Shown here piece by piece: positions 30,284 through 41,224 of a DNA stretch of 64,000 bases. The translations under genes and the position numbers were made by a program. The number at the start of each line of letters is the position of its first letter. The first letter of the stretch is position 1. Under the pieces are notes generated by a model that was not told the origin of the DNA, did not search any database, and saw only the letters and a list, made by a program, of their open reading frames with translations. This stretch comes from Xanthomonas sp. DAR 34887 (GTDB lineage Bacteria; Pseudomonadota; Gammaproteobacteria; Xanthomonadales; Xanthomonadaceae), in contig NZ_CP162490.1 of the NCBI RefSeq assembly GCF_041245805.1, positions 1 to 64,000 on the forward strand, in the 5' to 3' direction.

Positions 30284-32224
30284 TCAACGCGTTCCGAGTC
30301 CGAGCCTGCGGTACAGCGTGCTACGGCTGACGCCAAGCTGGCGCGCGGCGCGGGCGATGTTGCCGCCGCAGGCATCCAGCGCCTCGCGCATCGCCGCCAG
30401 GGCGAGGCTGTCCAGGTCGGTCGCGTGCGACGCGGTGCTCGCCGGCATCGCCGGCCGTTGGCCGTGCGATCCGCCCTGCCCCGGCACCGCGTCGCCGCCG
30501 GCCGCGCGCATGCCGCGCGCCGCGCCGGGCAGATAGGCCGGCAATGCATCGACGTCCACCACCGCGCCGGCGTCGCTCAGTGCGACCAGGGTGCGCAGGC
30601 AGGCCACCAGCTGGCGCAGGTTGCCCGGCCACGGATAGGCGCTGAGCGTGGCCAGCGCCGCGTCGGTCAGGCGCCGACCCTGCCCTACCCGCGCCCACAG
30701 TTCCTGCACCAGGGCGCGCCGGTCCGGATGCGCGCTCAACGCCGGAATCTGCACGCTGTGATGGGCGATGCGGTAGTACAGGTCGGGGCGGAAACGGCGC
30801 TCGGCCATCGCCTCGTCCAGGTCGCGATGGGTGGCGCAGATCAGCGCGAAATCCAGCTTCACCGGCTTTCCGCCGCCCAGCGGCAGCAGCTCGCGTTCCT
30901 GCAGTACGCGCAGCAGCCGCGGCTGCAGGGCCAGCGGCATGTCGCCGATTTCGTCCAGGAACAGCACGCCGCCGTCGGCCTGGCGCAGCAGGCCGGGGCT
31001 GCCGTGCTTGCGCGCGCCGGTGAAGGCGCCGTCCTCGTAGCCGAACAGTTCGGCTTCGATCAGGCCTTCCGGCAGCGCCGCGCAGTTGACCGCGACGAAC
31101 GGCTTGCCGGCGCGCGCGCTGCGCCGATGCAGTTCGCGCGCGAACACTTCCTTGCCGGTGCCGGTCTCGCCCTGCACCAGCACCGGCAACTGCGCATCGA
31201 GCACGCGCCGCGCGCGTTCCAGCGCCAGCTCCTGCGCGGCATCGAACAGCGGCGCATCGGCGCCGTGCTGCGCGCGCGTGGCCGCGGACACGGTGATCGG
31301 CGGCTGCTGCGAACGCCGCCGCGGCCGTGCGTCGCCGATGCTGTCGACGCGCCCGTGCAGGGCGCGGCCCTGCAGGTCAAACACGCTGCCCTGCTGGCGC
31401 AGCCGCGACAGCGGCTCTTCGAACAAGGCCGCGTAGGGCGCGCGGCCCAGGTCGTGCCGCTCCAGCCCGAACAGGCGCAAGCCGGCCTGGTTGGCCGCGA
31501 CCAGCTTGCCGTTGCGGAACGCGAGCAGGCCTTCGCGCGCCGTGCCGAGCAGCGCCGCATCGTGGTGCACGCGCAGCAGTTCGCAATCGGCGATGCCGTC
31601 GTCGAAATAGCGGTGTTCGATGCTGGCCACCGCCATCCGCGCCAGTCCCAGCGCGTGCATGTGCTGCACGCTGGCGTCGCCGGAAATGTCCAGCACGCCG
31701 GCCAGCTGGCCGTAGGGATCGAAGATCGGCACCGCGGCGCAGCTGAGGATCTGGTGCGGCGCGAAGTAATGCTCGCCGCCGCGCACTTCCACCGAGCGGC
31801 TCTCGACGATGGCGGTGCCGATCGCGTTGGTGCCGACCTGGGTCTCGCTCCAGCACGCGCCCGGCATCAGCGCCACGCGCCCGGCCTTGTCGAGGAAGCG
31901 CGGGCTGCCTTCGGCGTCGAGGATCCAGCCGGCCTCGTCGGTCAGCAGCACGATGCTGCCGGTGGCGGCGGCATCGCCGGCCAGGCCTTCCAGTTCGGCG
32001 CGGGCCAGCCGCCACAGGCGTTCGTGCGCCTCGCGCAATTCGCGCAGGCGCGGCGCGCTGACCGGCTCGATCGGCGGCGTGCCCTGCGCCGCCAGGCCCA
32101 GGCGCTGGCAGCGCTGCCACGACTGCAGGATGGTGTCCGGCACTTGGCCGACCGGCGCGCCGCCGCGTTCGAAGAAGATCCGGCGCGCGTGGCCGAGTTG
32201 CTGCTGCGATGGCTGTTGCGCCAT
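30284..32224 (-). CDS. Sigma-54-dependent transcriptional activator, AcoR-like
   Basis: A 646-residue bacterial enhancer-binding protein: an N-terminal GAF-like sensor (about 60-200), a second sensing region (about 215-300), the AAA+ core with Walker A GETGTGKE, the sigma-54 contact loop GAFTGA and GGVLFLDEIGDMP, and a C-terminal Fis-type helix-turn-helix (GGNIARAARQLGVSRSTLYR). The layout is that of AcoR/AdhR-like regulators of acetoin or alcohol use. The ATG at 32224 is preferred because it lies next to a palindromic operator. It is divergent from an aldehyde dehydrogenase gene that carries a matching -24/-12 promoter. Confidence 0.9.
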   Translation of the reverse strand: MAQQPSQQQLGHARRIFFERGGAPVGQVPDTILQSWQRCQRLGLAAQGTPPIEPVSAPRLRELREAHERLWRLARAELEGLAGDAAATGSIVLLTDEAGWILDAEGSPRFLDKAGRVALMPGACWSETQVGTNAIGTAIVESRSVEVRGGEHYFAPHQILSCAAVPIFDPYGQLAGVLDISGDASVQHMHALGLARMAVASIEHRYFDDGIADCELLRVHHDAALLGTAREGLLAFRNGKLVAANQAGLRLFGLERHDLGRAPYAALFEEPLSRLRQQGSVFDLQGRALHGRVDSIGDARPRRRSQQPPITVSAATRAQHGADAPLFDAAQELALERARRVLDAQLPVLVQGETGTGKEVFARELHRRSARAGKPFVAVNCAALPEGLIEAELFGYEDGAFTGARKHGSPGLLRQADGGVLFLDEIGDMPLALQPRLLRVLQERELLPLGGGKPVKLDFALICATHRDLDEAMAERRFRPDLYYRIAHHSVQIPALSAHPDRRALVQELWARVGQGRRLTDAALATLSAYPWPGNLRQLVACLRTLVALSDAGAVVDVDALPAYLPGAARGMRAAGGDAVPGQGGSHGQRPAMPASTASHATDLDSLALAAMREALDACGGNIARAARQLGVSRSTLYRRLGLGTR

Positions 32225-32235
32225 GACGGCTCCGC

Positions 32236-32252
32236 TGTCGCAAATTGCGACA
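32236..32252. promoter_or_regulatory. 17-bp palindromic operator by the activator gene
   Basis: TGTCGCAAATTGCGACA is a perfect 8+1+8 palindrome, 11 bp before the activator ATG. It is followed by weaker TGTC/GACA half-sites (GGGACAGGTGTT at about 32,260). It is probably the activator's own binding site and an enhancer for the promoter 140 bp away. Confidence 0.65.
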
Positions 32253-32393
32253 GGTGTTGGGACAGGTGTTCCGATAAACACCACATCCGTCGCCCGCATG
32301 CAATCGGCACGCGTGACGCGCTGCAGCAGGAAAACAGACGCCGCGTCGAGCGGCCGCGGCGCGCGGCCATGACGCGGCGCAACAGCGAAAACC

Positions 32394-32408
32394 TGGCATC
32401 GCTCTTGC
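32394..32408 (+). promoter_or_regulatory. Sigma-54 -24/-12 promoter of the aldehyde dehydrogenase gene
   Basis: TGGCATCGCTCTTGC has TGGCA at -24, TTGC at -12 and the exact 15-base spacing of the consensus TGGCACGNNNNTTGC. It lies about 60 bp before the ATG at 32469. Confidence 0.8.
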
Positions 32409-32468
32409 GCTTACCGCGTACCTGGATGGGCGTGTCCCATCCCTTTCCCACCGCCGCAGGAGACACCG

Positions 32469-33998
<1,530 letters not shown>

Positions 33999-34131
33999 GC
34001 GCGGCGCGGGGCAGGGCGGCGGCGTACTTGCCGCCGCCGTTCCTGTTCCCCGCGTCCAACTGATCTGGATCAAGGCACCCCGTCGCCGGACGCGCGATGG
34101 TGACGTCACCGTTTTCCACAGGAGCGTTTCG

Positions 34132-35160
34132 ATGGACAAGACAATGAAGGCCGCCGTGGTGCGCGAATTCGGCAAGCCGCTGACGATCGAGGAAGTGGAG
34201 GTGCCGCGGCCGCAGGCCGGCGACATCCTGGTCAAGATCGAAGCCTGCGGCGTTTGCCATACCGACCTGCACGCGGCCGAGGGCGACTGGCCGGTGAAGC
34301 CGAACCCGCCGTTCATTCCCGGCCACGAGGGCGTGGGCCACGTGGTCGCGGTCGGTGCCGGCGTCGACCACGTCAAGGAAGGCGACCGGGTCGGCATTCC
34401 GTGGCTGTATTCGGCCTGCGGGCATTGCGAGCACTGCCTGGGCGGCTGGGAGACGCTGTGCGAGGCGCAGCAGAATTCAGGCTATTCGGTCAACGGCGGT
34501 TTCGCCGAGTACGCGCTGGCCAACGCCAACTACGTCGGCCATTTGCCGAAAAACATCGGCTTCGTCGAGATCGCGCCGATCCTGTGCGCCGGCGTCACCG
34601 TGTACAAGGGCCTGAAGGTCACCGACACCAAGCCCGGCAACTGGGTGGTGATCTCCGGCATCGGCGGGCTCGGCCACATGGCGGTGCAATACGCCAAGGC
34701 GATGGGCCTGAACGTGGCCGCGGTGGACGTGGACGACGCCAAGCTGGCGCTGGCCCGGCGCCTGGGCGCCACGGTGACGGTGAATGCGCTGAGCACCGAT
34801 CCCGTGGCCTACCTGAAGAAGGAGATCGGCGGCGCGCACGGCGCCCTGGTCACCGCGGTGTCGCCGAAGGCGTTCGAGCAGGCGATCGGCATGGTCCGCC
34901 GCGGCGGCACGGTGTCGTTGAACGGCTTGCCGCCGGGCCAGTTCCCGCTGGACATCTTCGGCATGGTGCTCAACGGCGTGACCGTGCGCGGCTCCATCGT
35001 CGGTACCCGCCTGGACCTGCAGGAATCGCTGGACTTCGCCGAGCAGGGCAAGGTCGCCGCGACCGTGGCCACCGACACGCTGGACAACATCAACGACGTG
35101 TTCGCGCGCATGCACGCGGGCAAGATCGAAGGCCGCATCGTGCTGGACATGGCGGCCTGA
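34132..35160 (+). CDS. adhP: Zinc-dependent alcohol dehydrogenase AdhP
   Basis: The 342-residue medium-chain dehydrogenase has the catalytic zinc set (Cys in CGVCHTD, His in GHEGVGHV), a structural zinc site (CGHCEHC plus a later Cys) and the Rossmann motif [14 protein letters not shown]. AdhP enzymes prefer short primary alcohols such as ethanol. It lies 133 bp after the aldehyde dehydrogenase gene, and its stop overlaps the ATG of the DUF779 gene (TGATG), so the two are translationally coupled. Confidence 0.94.
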   Translation: MDKTMKAAVVREFGKPLTIEEVEVPRPQAGDILVKIEACGVCHTDLHAAEGDWPVKPNPPFIPGHEGVGHVVAVGAGVDHVKEGDRVGIPWLYSACGHCEHCLGGWETLCEAQQNSGYSVNGGFAEYALANANYVGHLPKNIGFVEIAPILCAGVTVYKGLKVTDTKPGNWVVISGIGGLGHMAVQYAKAMGLNVAAVDVDDAKLALARRLGATVTVNALSTDPVAYLKKEIGGAHGALVTAVSPKAFEQAIGMVRRGGTVSLNGLPPGQFPLDIFGMVLNGVTVRGSIVGTRLDLQESLDFAEQGKVAATVATDTLDNINDVFARMHAGKIEGRIVLDMAA

Positions 35161-35555
35161 TGGACGCCGCCGCGCCGGCCTCCGGTGTACCGCTGCAGGT
35201 GCTGGCGACGTTGCCGGCGCTGCAGCTGATCGACACGCTGCGCGCGCGGCATGGGCCGTTGCTGTTCCATCAGTCGGGCGGCTGTTGCGACGGTTCCTCG
35301 CCGATGTGCTATCCGCAGGACGACTTCATCGTCGGCGACCGCGACGTGCAACTGGGGGAGATCGGCGGCGCGCCGTTCTACATCAGCGCCTCGCAGTTCG
35401 ATTACTGGAAGCACACCCAGCTGATCATCGACGTGGTGCCCGGGCGCGGCGGCATGTTTTCGCTGGAGAACGGCGAGGGCGTACGCTTCCTGGTGCGCTC
35501 GCGGCTGTTCGGCGACGAGGAATACGCCGCGCTGCAGGCAGCGGGGAAGGTGTAA
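35160..35555 (+). CDS. DUF779-family protein
   Basis: The 131-residue protein has the DUF779 core FHQSGGCCDGSSPMCYPQ, with a conserved Cys pair that could bind metal, and a beta-rich C-terminal half. Members are regularly found next to aldehyde dehydrogenases of the AldB/ExaC type, as here. The molecular function is not established. Its ATG overlaps the adhP stop. Confidence 0.85.
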   Translation: MDAAAPASGVPLQVLATLPALQLIDTLRARHGPLLFHQSGGCCDGSSPMCYPQDDFIVGDRDVQLGEIGGAPFYISASQFDYWKHTQLIIDVVPGRGGMFSLENGEGVRFLVRSRLFGDEEYAALQAAGKV

Positions 35556-35572
35556 CGGGGCGAACGGCTCTC

Positions 35573-35644
35573 TGTAGGAGCGGCTTCAGCCGCGACAGGA
35601 TCCATCGATCCATGCACCCGGTCGCGGCTGAAGCCGCTCCTACA
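35573..35644. repeat. REPIN: inverted pair of REP elements
   Basis: GTAGGAGCGGCTTCAGCC... (35573-35599) faces an inverted copy (35621-35644) across a 21-bp spacer. It follows the DUF779 gene and could act as its transcription stop. Confidence 0.8.
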
Positions 35645-35666
35645 AGGGCAGCAGGGCAGCCGTGGC

Positions 35667-36053
<387 letters not shown>

Positions 36054-36126
36054 TCACGAACGGCTAACGGCACCGGCGCTACTGCTGCCCATCCCCATGC
36101 CGCCGATGCCTTCCGGAGCTTTCGCC

Positions 36127-36522
36127 ATGTGCCCCAGCGCCCGCCCCGATCCGCTGCTGTTCAATGCCCACCTGGATCCGTTGCCGGCCGCGCCGCTGCA
36201 CGGTCCCGACCCGGCAAGTCCGCGCCCGCACGACGCAGCGGACTACCGCCAGTACAGCCTGGCCGACTATCGCCAGCGCCGCGATCGCCACGGCACCCCA
36301 TGGCGCGACCTGTGCCCGGCCTATGCGTTCGCGCTGCGCACCCACGCCGGCGGCTGGCCGCGCGCGCCCATGGCCGACACCGACGGCGAACTGGCCGCGC
36401 ACTGGGAACAGGTCCGCGGCGAATCGCAGCTGGATTGGCGCCAGGCTCGGCCGGTGATCGAGGATGCGTGGCAGGCGCTGGACCATCTGCCGGCGTCGGC
36501 ACTACGCATGGAGGCGCACTGA
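36127..36522 (+). CDS. Unknown protein coupled to ku
   Basis: The 131-residue protein from the ATG at 36127 has DAADYRQYSLADYRQRRDRH in the middle and an acidic, Trp-rich C-terminus. Its stop TGA shares a base with the ku ATG (TGATG), so it is probably translated with ku. I do not recognise the family; its placement suggests a role in or near non-homologous end joining, but that is only positional. Confidence 0.65.
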   Translation: MCPSARPDPLLFNAHLDPLPAAPLHGPDPASPRPHDAADYRQYSLADYRQRRDRHGTPWRDLCPAYAFALRTHAGGWPRAPMADTDGELAAHWEQVRGESQLDWRQARPVIEDAWQALDHLPASALRMEAH

Positions 36523-37508
36523 TGGCGCGCCCGATCTGGACCGGCACCCTGTCCTTCGGCCTGCTCAACGTGCCGGTCTCGCTGATGTCCGGCGAACGCC
36601 GGGTCGACCTGCACTTCCGCATGCTCGATGCGCGCGACAAGCGCCCGATCCGCTTCGAGCGGGTCAACGCCGACACCGGCGAAGAGGTGCCGTGGAAGGA
36701 CATCGTCAAGGCCTTCGAGTACAGCAAGGGCAACTATGTGGTGGTCGAGCAGAAGGACATCGCCTCGGCCGCACCGGAAAGCCACGAGACGGTGGAGGTG
36801 GAAGCCTTCGTCGACGCCGCCGACATCGACCTGCGTTATTTCGAGAAGCCCTACGTGCTGGTGCCGGGCAAGAAGGCGGAGAAGGGCTATGTGCTGCTGC
36901 GCGAGACGCTGCGCGCCACCGGCAAGGTCGGCATTGCGCGGGTGGTGATCCGCACCCGCGAATACCTGTCGGCGGTGATGCCGCAGGAAGATGCGCTGGT
37001 GCTGATCCTGCTGCGCTATCCGCAGGAACTGGTCGCGCTGGACGACTACACGCTGCCCAGCGGCAAGGCCGCCGACTACCGGATCAGCGCCAAGGAAACC
37101 GAGATGGCCGCGCAACTGATCGACTCGATGTCCGGCACGTGGGATCCGGCGTCCTACCACGACGAATTCCGCGAGCGCCTGCAGGCGGTGATCCAGAAGC
37201 GGATCAAGGCGCAGGAGGGCACCGCGCAGGTGGACGACGAGGCCGACGCGCCGCACCGCGAGGACGCCACGACCAACGTGGTCGATTTCATGTCGCTGCT
37301 GCAGAAGAGCCTGGACGCCAAGCGCCGCACCCCGGCGAAAAAAGCGGAGGAGGCGGTGCCGGTGAGCAAGACCGCGAAGAAGCCGGCCAAGAAAGCGGCG
37401 AAAAAGGCGGCCAAGCCCGCGGCGAAATCCGCCGCGAAATCCGCGGCCAAGGCCAAGCCGGCGAAAGCGGCCGCGCGCAAGGCGCCGGCGCGGCGCAAGG
37501 CGGGGTAG
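36522..37508 (+). CDS. ku: Ku DNA-end-binding protein
   Basis: The 328-residue homodimeric Ku binds broken DNA ends and recruits LigD for non-homologous end joining. The Ku core (about 1-255) begins MARPIWTGTLSFGLLNVPVS and includes EKPYVLVPGKKAEKGYVLLR. A long basic tail of AAKKAAKPAAKS-type repeats (about 270-328) follows, as in many bacterial Ku proteins where it aids DNA binding. The GTAGGCTGCG gap before ligD is only six bases, so the two genes form an operon. Confidence 0.96.
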   Translation: MARPIWTGTLSFGLLNVPVSLMSGERRVDLHFRMLDARDKRPIRFERVNADTGEEVPWKDIVKAFEYSKGNYVVVEQKDIASAAPESHETVEVEAFVDAADIDLRYFEKPYVLVPGKKAEKGYVLLRETLRATGKVGIARVVIRTREYLSAVMPQEDALVLILLRYPQELVALDDYTLPSGKAADYRISAKETEMAAQLIDSMSGTWDPASYHDEFRERLQAVIQKRIKAQEGTAQVDDEADAPHREDATTNVVDFMSLLQKSLDAKRRTPAKKAEEAVPVSKTAKKPAKKAAKKAAKPAAKSAAKSAAKAKPAKAAARKAPARRKAG

Positions 37509-37514
37509 GCTGCG

Positions 37515-40427
37515 ATGACGCTGCGCGAGTACGCCCGCAAACGCCGCTTCGGCGCGACCCCGGAACCGGCCGACGACGGCGCCGCGGCGCCGTCGCAGCG
37601 GCCGATCTTCGTCGTGCAGCTGCACCACGCCAGCTCGCGCCACTACGATTTCCGCCTGGAAGCCGACGGCGTGCTGAAGAGCTGGGCGGTGCCGAAGGGC
37701 CCGTCGCTGCGCGTCGGCGAAAAGCGCCTGGCGGTGCAGGTGGAGGATCATCCGCTGTCCTACGCCGGCTTCGCCGGCGATATTCCCGAAGGCCATTACG
37801 GCGCCGGCCATGTCGATGTATTCGACCACGGCACCTGGTCGTGCGACGGCGAGCCGCTGGCCGCGATCGCCGCCGGCAAGCTGGATTTCGTGTTGCACGG
37901 CGAGCGCCTCAACGGCAACTGGAAACTGGTGCGCACCGCGTTGCGCGGCAAGCAGCCGCAGTGGCTGCTGATCAAGCGCGACGACGCGTTCGCTGCCGAT
38001 CGCGATGCCGATGCCCTGCTGGCGGAGCCGGTCCCCGCGCCTGCGCCGAAGCGCGTGGCCAAGACCGCCAAGCCAACGAAGGCCAGCAAGGTCGGCAAGG
38101 CTTCCAGGCCGGCACGCGAGGCAGCCCCAGCAACGTCTGCCCGCGCTGTCGCCCCGTCGGCCGCGCGGCCGCGGCGCAGCGATGCGGCCTGGCGCAAGCG
38201 CGCGCTGGCATTGGACGGTGCGCGCGATCGCCCGTGTCCGCCAGGCGAGCGTGCACAGCTGACCCTGCTGCGCGATCGCGCCCCCGATGGCGCGCAATGG
38301 CTGCACGAGATCAAGTGGGACGGCTACCGCCTGCTCGCCGATCTCGACGCCGGCCGGGCGACGCTGCGCTCGCGCAACGACCAGGCCTGGACCGGCACCT
38401 TTCCCGAGGTCGCGCACGCGGTGCAGGCCTTGCCGGTGAGCGAGGCGCGGCTGGACGGCGAGCTGGTGGTACTCGATGCCGATGGCCGCAGCGATTTCTC
38501 CGCCTTGCAACGGGTCATCGAGGGCAGCTCCAAGCAGCCGCTGCGCTACTTGGTATTCGATCTGCTCGGCGTGGCCGGCGTGGACCTGCGCGAGGTTCCG
38601 CTGCTGCAGCGCAAGCACTTGTTGCGGCAGCTGCTCGGCGACACGCCGGGTGTACTGGCCTACAGCGACCACGTGCTCGGCCGTGGCCCGGAGGTGTTCG
38701 CCGCGGCGGCGGCGAAGGGCTACGAGGGCGTGGTCAGCAAGCGAGCGGACGCGCGCTATCACGGCGGCCGCGGCGGCGATTGGGTCAAGACCAAGCACGA
38801 GAACAGCGACGATTTCGTCATCGTCGGCTATACCGATCCCAAGGGCGCGCGCAGCGGCTTCGGCTCGCTGCTGCTGGCGCAGCGCAGCGATGGCGGGCTG
38901 CGCTATGTCGGCCGCGTCGGCACCGGCTTCGACGCATCCGGCCTGCGGCGCCTGCTTGCGCAGCTGCAGGCGTTGCACAGCGAGCAGGAGGTGGTGGACA
39001 TTCCCGCGCATGCGCCATTCCCGCGGCGCAGCGTGCATTGGGTGCGGCCGCAGTTGGTGGCAGAAGTCGCCTTCCGCGGCTGGGCCAAGGAAGGTTTGTT
39101 GCGCCAGGCCGCGTTCAAGCGCCTGCGCGAGGACAAGCCGCTGCAGGATCTGGGCGGCGATCGTGCGCCACCGCCGGCGGCAGCCCAGGGCAGCCGTGCC
39201 GTGGCGGCGCGCACGGCGGCATCGGCGAAGAAGACCGCGCCGGCCGCGCGTGGATCGGCCAAGCCGACGAAACGCAGCGCCACTTCGAAAGACGATGCTG
39301 CGAAAAGCGGCGCCGCCAAGCGCAAACCGGCGAGCGCCAAGCCGGCGCCACGCGCAAGCGCTGCAACGCAGAACGCAGCTTCCTCGGCGAAGAAGGCCGC
39401 GCCTGCCGCGCGTGAATCGGCCAAGCCGACGAAACGCAGCACCACTTCGAAAGACGATGCTGCGAAAAGCGACGCCGCCAAGCGCAAACCGACGAGCGCC
39501 ATGCCGGCGCCACGCGCAAGCGCTGCGGCGCAGAAGGCCGCTTCCTCCGCCAGCAACGACGCCGCGGCTGCCGCGGTCGTCATCACCCATCCAGAGCGCG
39601 TGGTGTATCCGTCCGCCGGCATCAGCAAGGGCGAGGTCGCCGACTACTACCGCGCCATTGCGCCGTGGGTACTGCAGGAAGTCGCCGGGCGTCCGCTGTC
39701 GTTGCTGCGCTGCCCCGATGGCGCCGGTGGCGAATGCTTCTTCCAGAAGCACAACAACCGCGCGCTGGGCCAGCACGTGCATGCGATCGCGCTGAAGCAG
39801 AAGAGCGGCACCGAGGACTACCTGTACATCGACGATCTGGCCGGCCTGCTGGAATTGGTGCAGATGAACACCCTGGAGCTGCATCCCTGGGGTTCGACCG
39901 TGGACGATCCCGAGCACCCGGACCGGCTGGTATTCGACCTGGACCCGGGCGAGGGCGTGAGCTGGACGCAGATCAAGGCCGCCGCGCGCGAGATCCGTAC
40001 GCGCCTGCGCGAGACCGGGCTGGAGAGCTTCGTGCGCCTGTCCGGCGGCAAGGGCCTGCACGTGGTGGTGCCGATCGTGCCCGGCGCGGACTGGGAGCAG
40101 GCGCGCGATTTCTGCGAAGCCTTCGCCCAGGCGCTGGCGTCCTCCGCGCCCGAGCGCTATGTGGCCACGATGAGCAAGGCCAAGCGCAACGGGGTGATCT
40201 TCATCGATTGGCTGCGCAACGGCCGCGGCAACACCAGCGTCTGCTCGTGGTCGCTGCGCGCGCGTGAGCACGCCACCGTGGCGGTGCCGCTGCGCTGGGA
40301 GGAACTGGCGCGGATCGCCTCGCCGCAGGTATTCCCGCTGGCCAAGGCACTGCAACGCGCCGCGCGCCTGCGCGAGCATCCATGGAAGGAGATGGACGCG
40401 CTGCGGCAGCGTTTGCCGGGGACGTGA
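37515..40427 (+). CDS. ligD: Multifunctional NHEJ DNA ligase LigD
   Basis: The 970-residue protein combines three activities: an N-terminal 3'-phosphoesterase (HHASSRHYDFRLEADGVLKS, about 30-180), an ATP-dependent ligase with nucleotidyl lysine K267 in EIKWDGYRLLADL (about 240-540), and a C-terminal primase-polymerase (about 690-970, LVFDLDPGEGVSWTQIK). A basic Ala/Lys linker (572-679) between ligase and polymerase contains two copies of a 54-residue repeat. Order phosphoesterase-ligase-polymerase is one known LigD arrangement. Together with Ku it repairs double-strand breaks without a template. Confidence 0.96.
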   Translation: MTLREYARKRRFGATPEPADDGAAAPSQRPIFVVQLHHASSRHYDFRLEADGVLKSWAVPKGPSLRVGEKRLAVQVEDHPLSYAGFAGDIPEGHYGAGHVDVFDHGTWSCDGEPLAAIAAGKLDFVLHGERLNGNWKLVRTALRGKQPQWLLIKRDDAFAADRDADALLAEPVPAPAPKRVAKTAKPTKASKVGKASRPAREAAPATSARAVAPSAARPRRSDAAWRKRALALDGARDRPCPPGERAQLTLLRDRAPDGAQWLHEIKWDGYRLLADLDAGRATLRSRNDQAWTGTFPEVAHAVQALPVSEARLDGELVVLDADGRSDFSALQRVIEGSSKQPLRYLVFDLLGVAGVDLREVPLLQRKHLLRQLLGDTPGVLAYSDHVLGRGPEVFAAAAAKGYEGVVSKRADARYHGGRGGDWVKTKHENSDDFVIVGYTDPKGARSGFGSLLLAQRSDGGLRYVGRVGTGFDASGLRRLLAQLQALHSEQEVVDIPAHAPFPRRSVHWVRPQLVAEVAFRGWAKEGLLRQAAFKRLREDKPLQDLGGDRAPPPAAAQGSRAVAARTAASAKKTAPAARGSAKPTKRSATSKDDAAKSGAAKRKPASAKPAPRASAATQNAASSAKKAAPAARESAKPTKRSTTSKDDAAKSDAAKRKPTSAMPAPRASAAAQKAASSASNDAAAAAVVITHPERVVYPSAGISKGEVADYYRAIAPWVLQEVAGRPLSLLRCPDGAGGECFFQKHNNRALGQHVHAIALKQKSGTEDYLYIDDLAGLLELVQMNTLELHPWGSTVDDPEHPDRLVFDLDPGEGVSWTQIKAAAREIRTRLRETGLESFVRLSGGKGLHVVVPIVPGADWEQARDFCEAFAQALASSAPERYVATMSKAKRNGVIFIDWLRNGRGNTSVCSWSLRAREHATVAVPLRWEELARIASPQVFPLAKALQRAARLREHPWKEMDALRQRLPGT
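39228..39551 (+). repeat. 162-bp tandem repeat in the ligD linker
   Basis: Two in-frame copies (39228-39389 and 39390-39551) each encode a 54-residue block opening AKK-(T/A)APAAR and including SAKPTKRS. They differ at a scatter of positions, so the duplication is recent but not fresh. Confidence 0.85.
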
Positions 40428-41224
40428 TGCGGCCACTGAGCGGATCTGTGCTGCTGCCGTCGCATCGCAAGCGCGCACGGGGGCAGGGACCTGCGGCGCG
40501 TTCGCTGGGTGCACTGTGGGAGGGACTTCAGTCCCGACGCGGTCCGTCGCGGCACCTCCACCGCTTCGCTCGTCGCGACTGAAGTCGCTCCCACAAGAAG
40601 CTTGCGGCTTGCGTGCAGAGTGCAGAGTGCAGAGTGCAGAGTGCATTGTAGGAGCGGCTTCAGAGCGACAGACAAACAAAACCGCCAAGATGCCGGCTTC
40701 GTTCGTCGCGGCTGAAGCCGCTCCTACAGGAGCAGGAACTTGTGGCGTGTTCGCTGGGCGCACTGTGGGAGGGACTTCAGTCCCGACGCGGTCAGGTCGC
40801 AGTACCTCCATCGCTCCGCTCGTCGCGACTGAAGTCGCTCCCACAAGAAGCTTGCGGCTTGCGTGCAGAGTGCATTTTAGGAGCGGCTTCAGCGCGACAG
40901 ACAAACAAAACCGCCAAGATGCCGGCTTCGTTCGTCGCGGCTGAAGCCGCTCCTACAGGAGCAGGAACTTGTGGCGTGTTCGCTGGGCGCACTGTGGGAG
41001 GGACTTCAGTCCCGACGCGGTCCGGTCGCAGTACCTCCATCGCTTCGCGCGTCGCGGCTGAAGTCGCTCCCACGAGGAACTTGCCGCTCGCGCGTAGGAT
41101 GTACTGTAGGAGCGGCTTCAGCCGCGACAGGAAGATGAAGTGGCTATGGCGCTAAGACATCCATGGGAAACGCGGTCGCAACACAACCGAGTCCCATCGC
41201 CAATGCGCCGCGCATGACGCATGC
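40428..41224. repeat. Block of composite direct repeats rich in REP palindromes
   Basis: No gene is supported here. A unit of about 230-250 bp that starts near GTTCGCTGGGTGCACTGTGG occurs at 40,500, 40,749 and (partial) 40,978. Each unit holds three or four REP palindromes in both orientations plus GCTTGCGGCTTGCGTGCAG. The first unit carries a 7-bp tract (GCAGAGT, four copies near 40,615-40,645) where the second has one. The block ends at about 41,165. Confidence 0.75.

Noticed and set aside
36321..40904. Very long minus-strand ORF (1,527 residues)
   Set aside because: It is a shadow of ku-ligD with no motif and a composition typical of antisense frames.
40500..41140. CRISPR array
   Set aside because: Repeats are long, imperfect, contain palindromes in both orientations and lack regular unique spacers; no cas genes are near.
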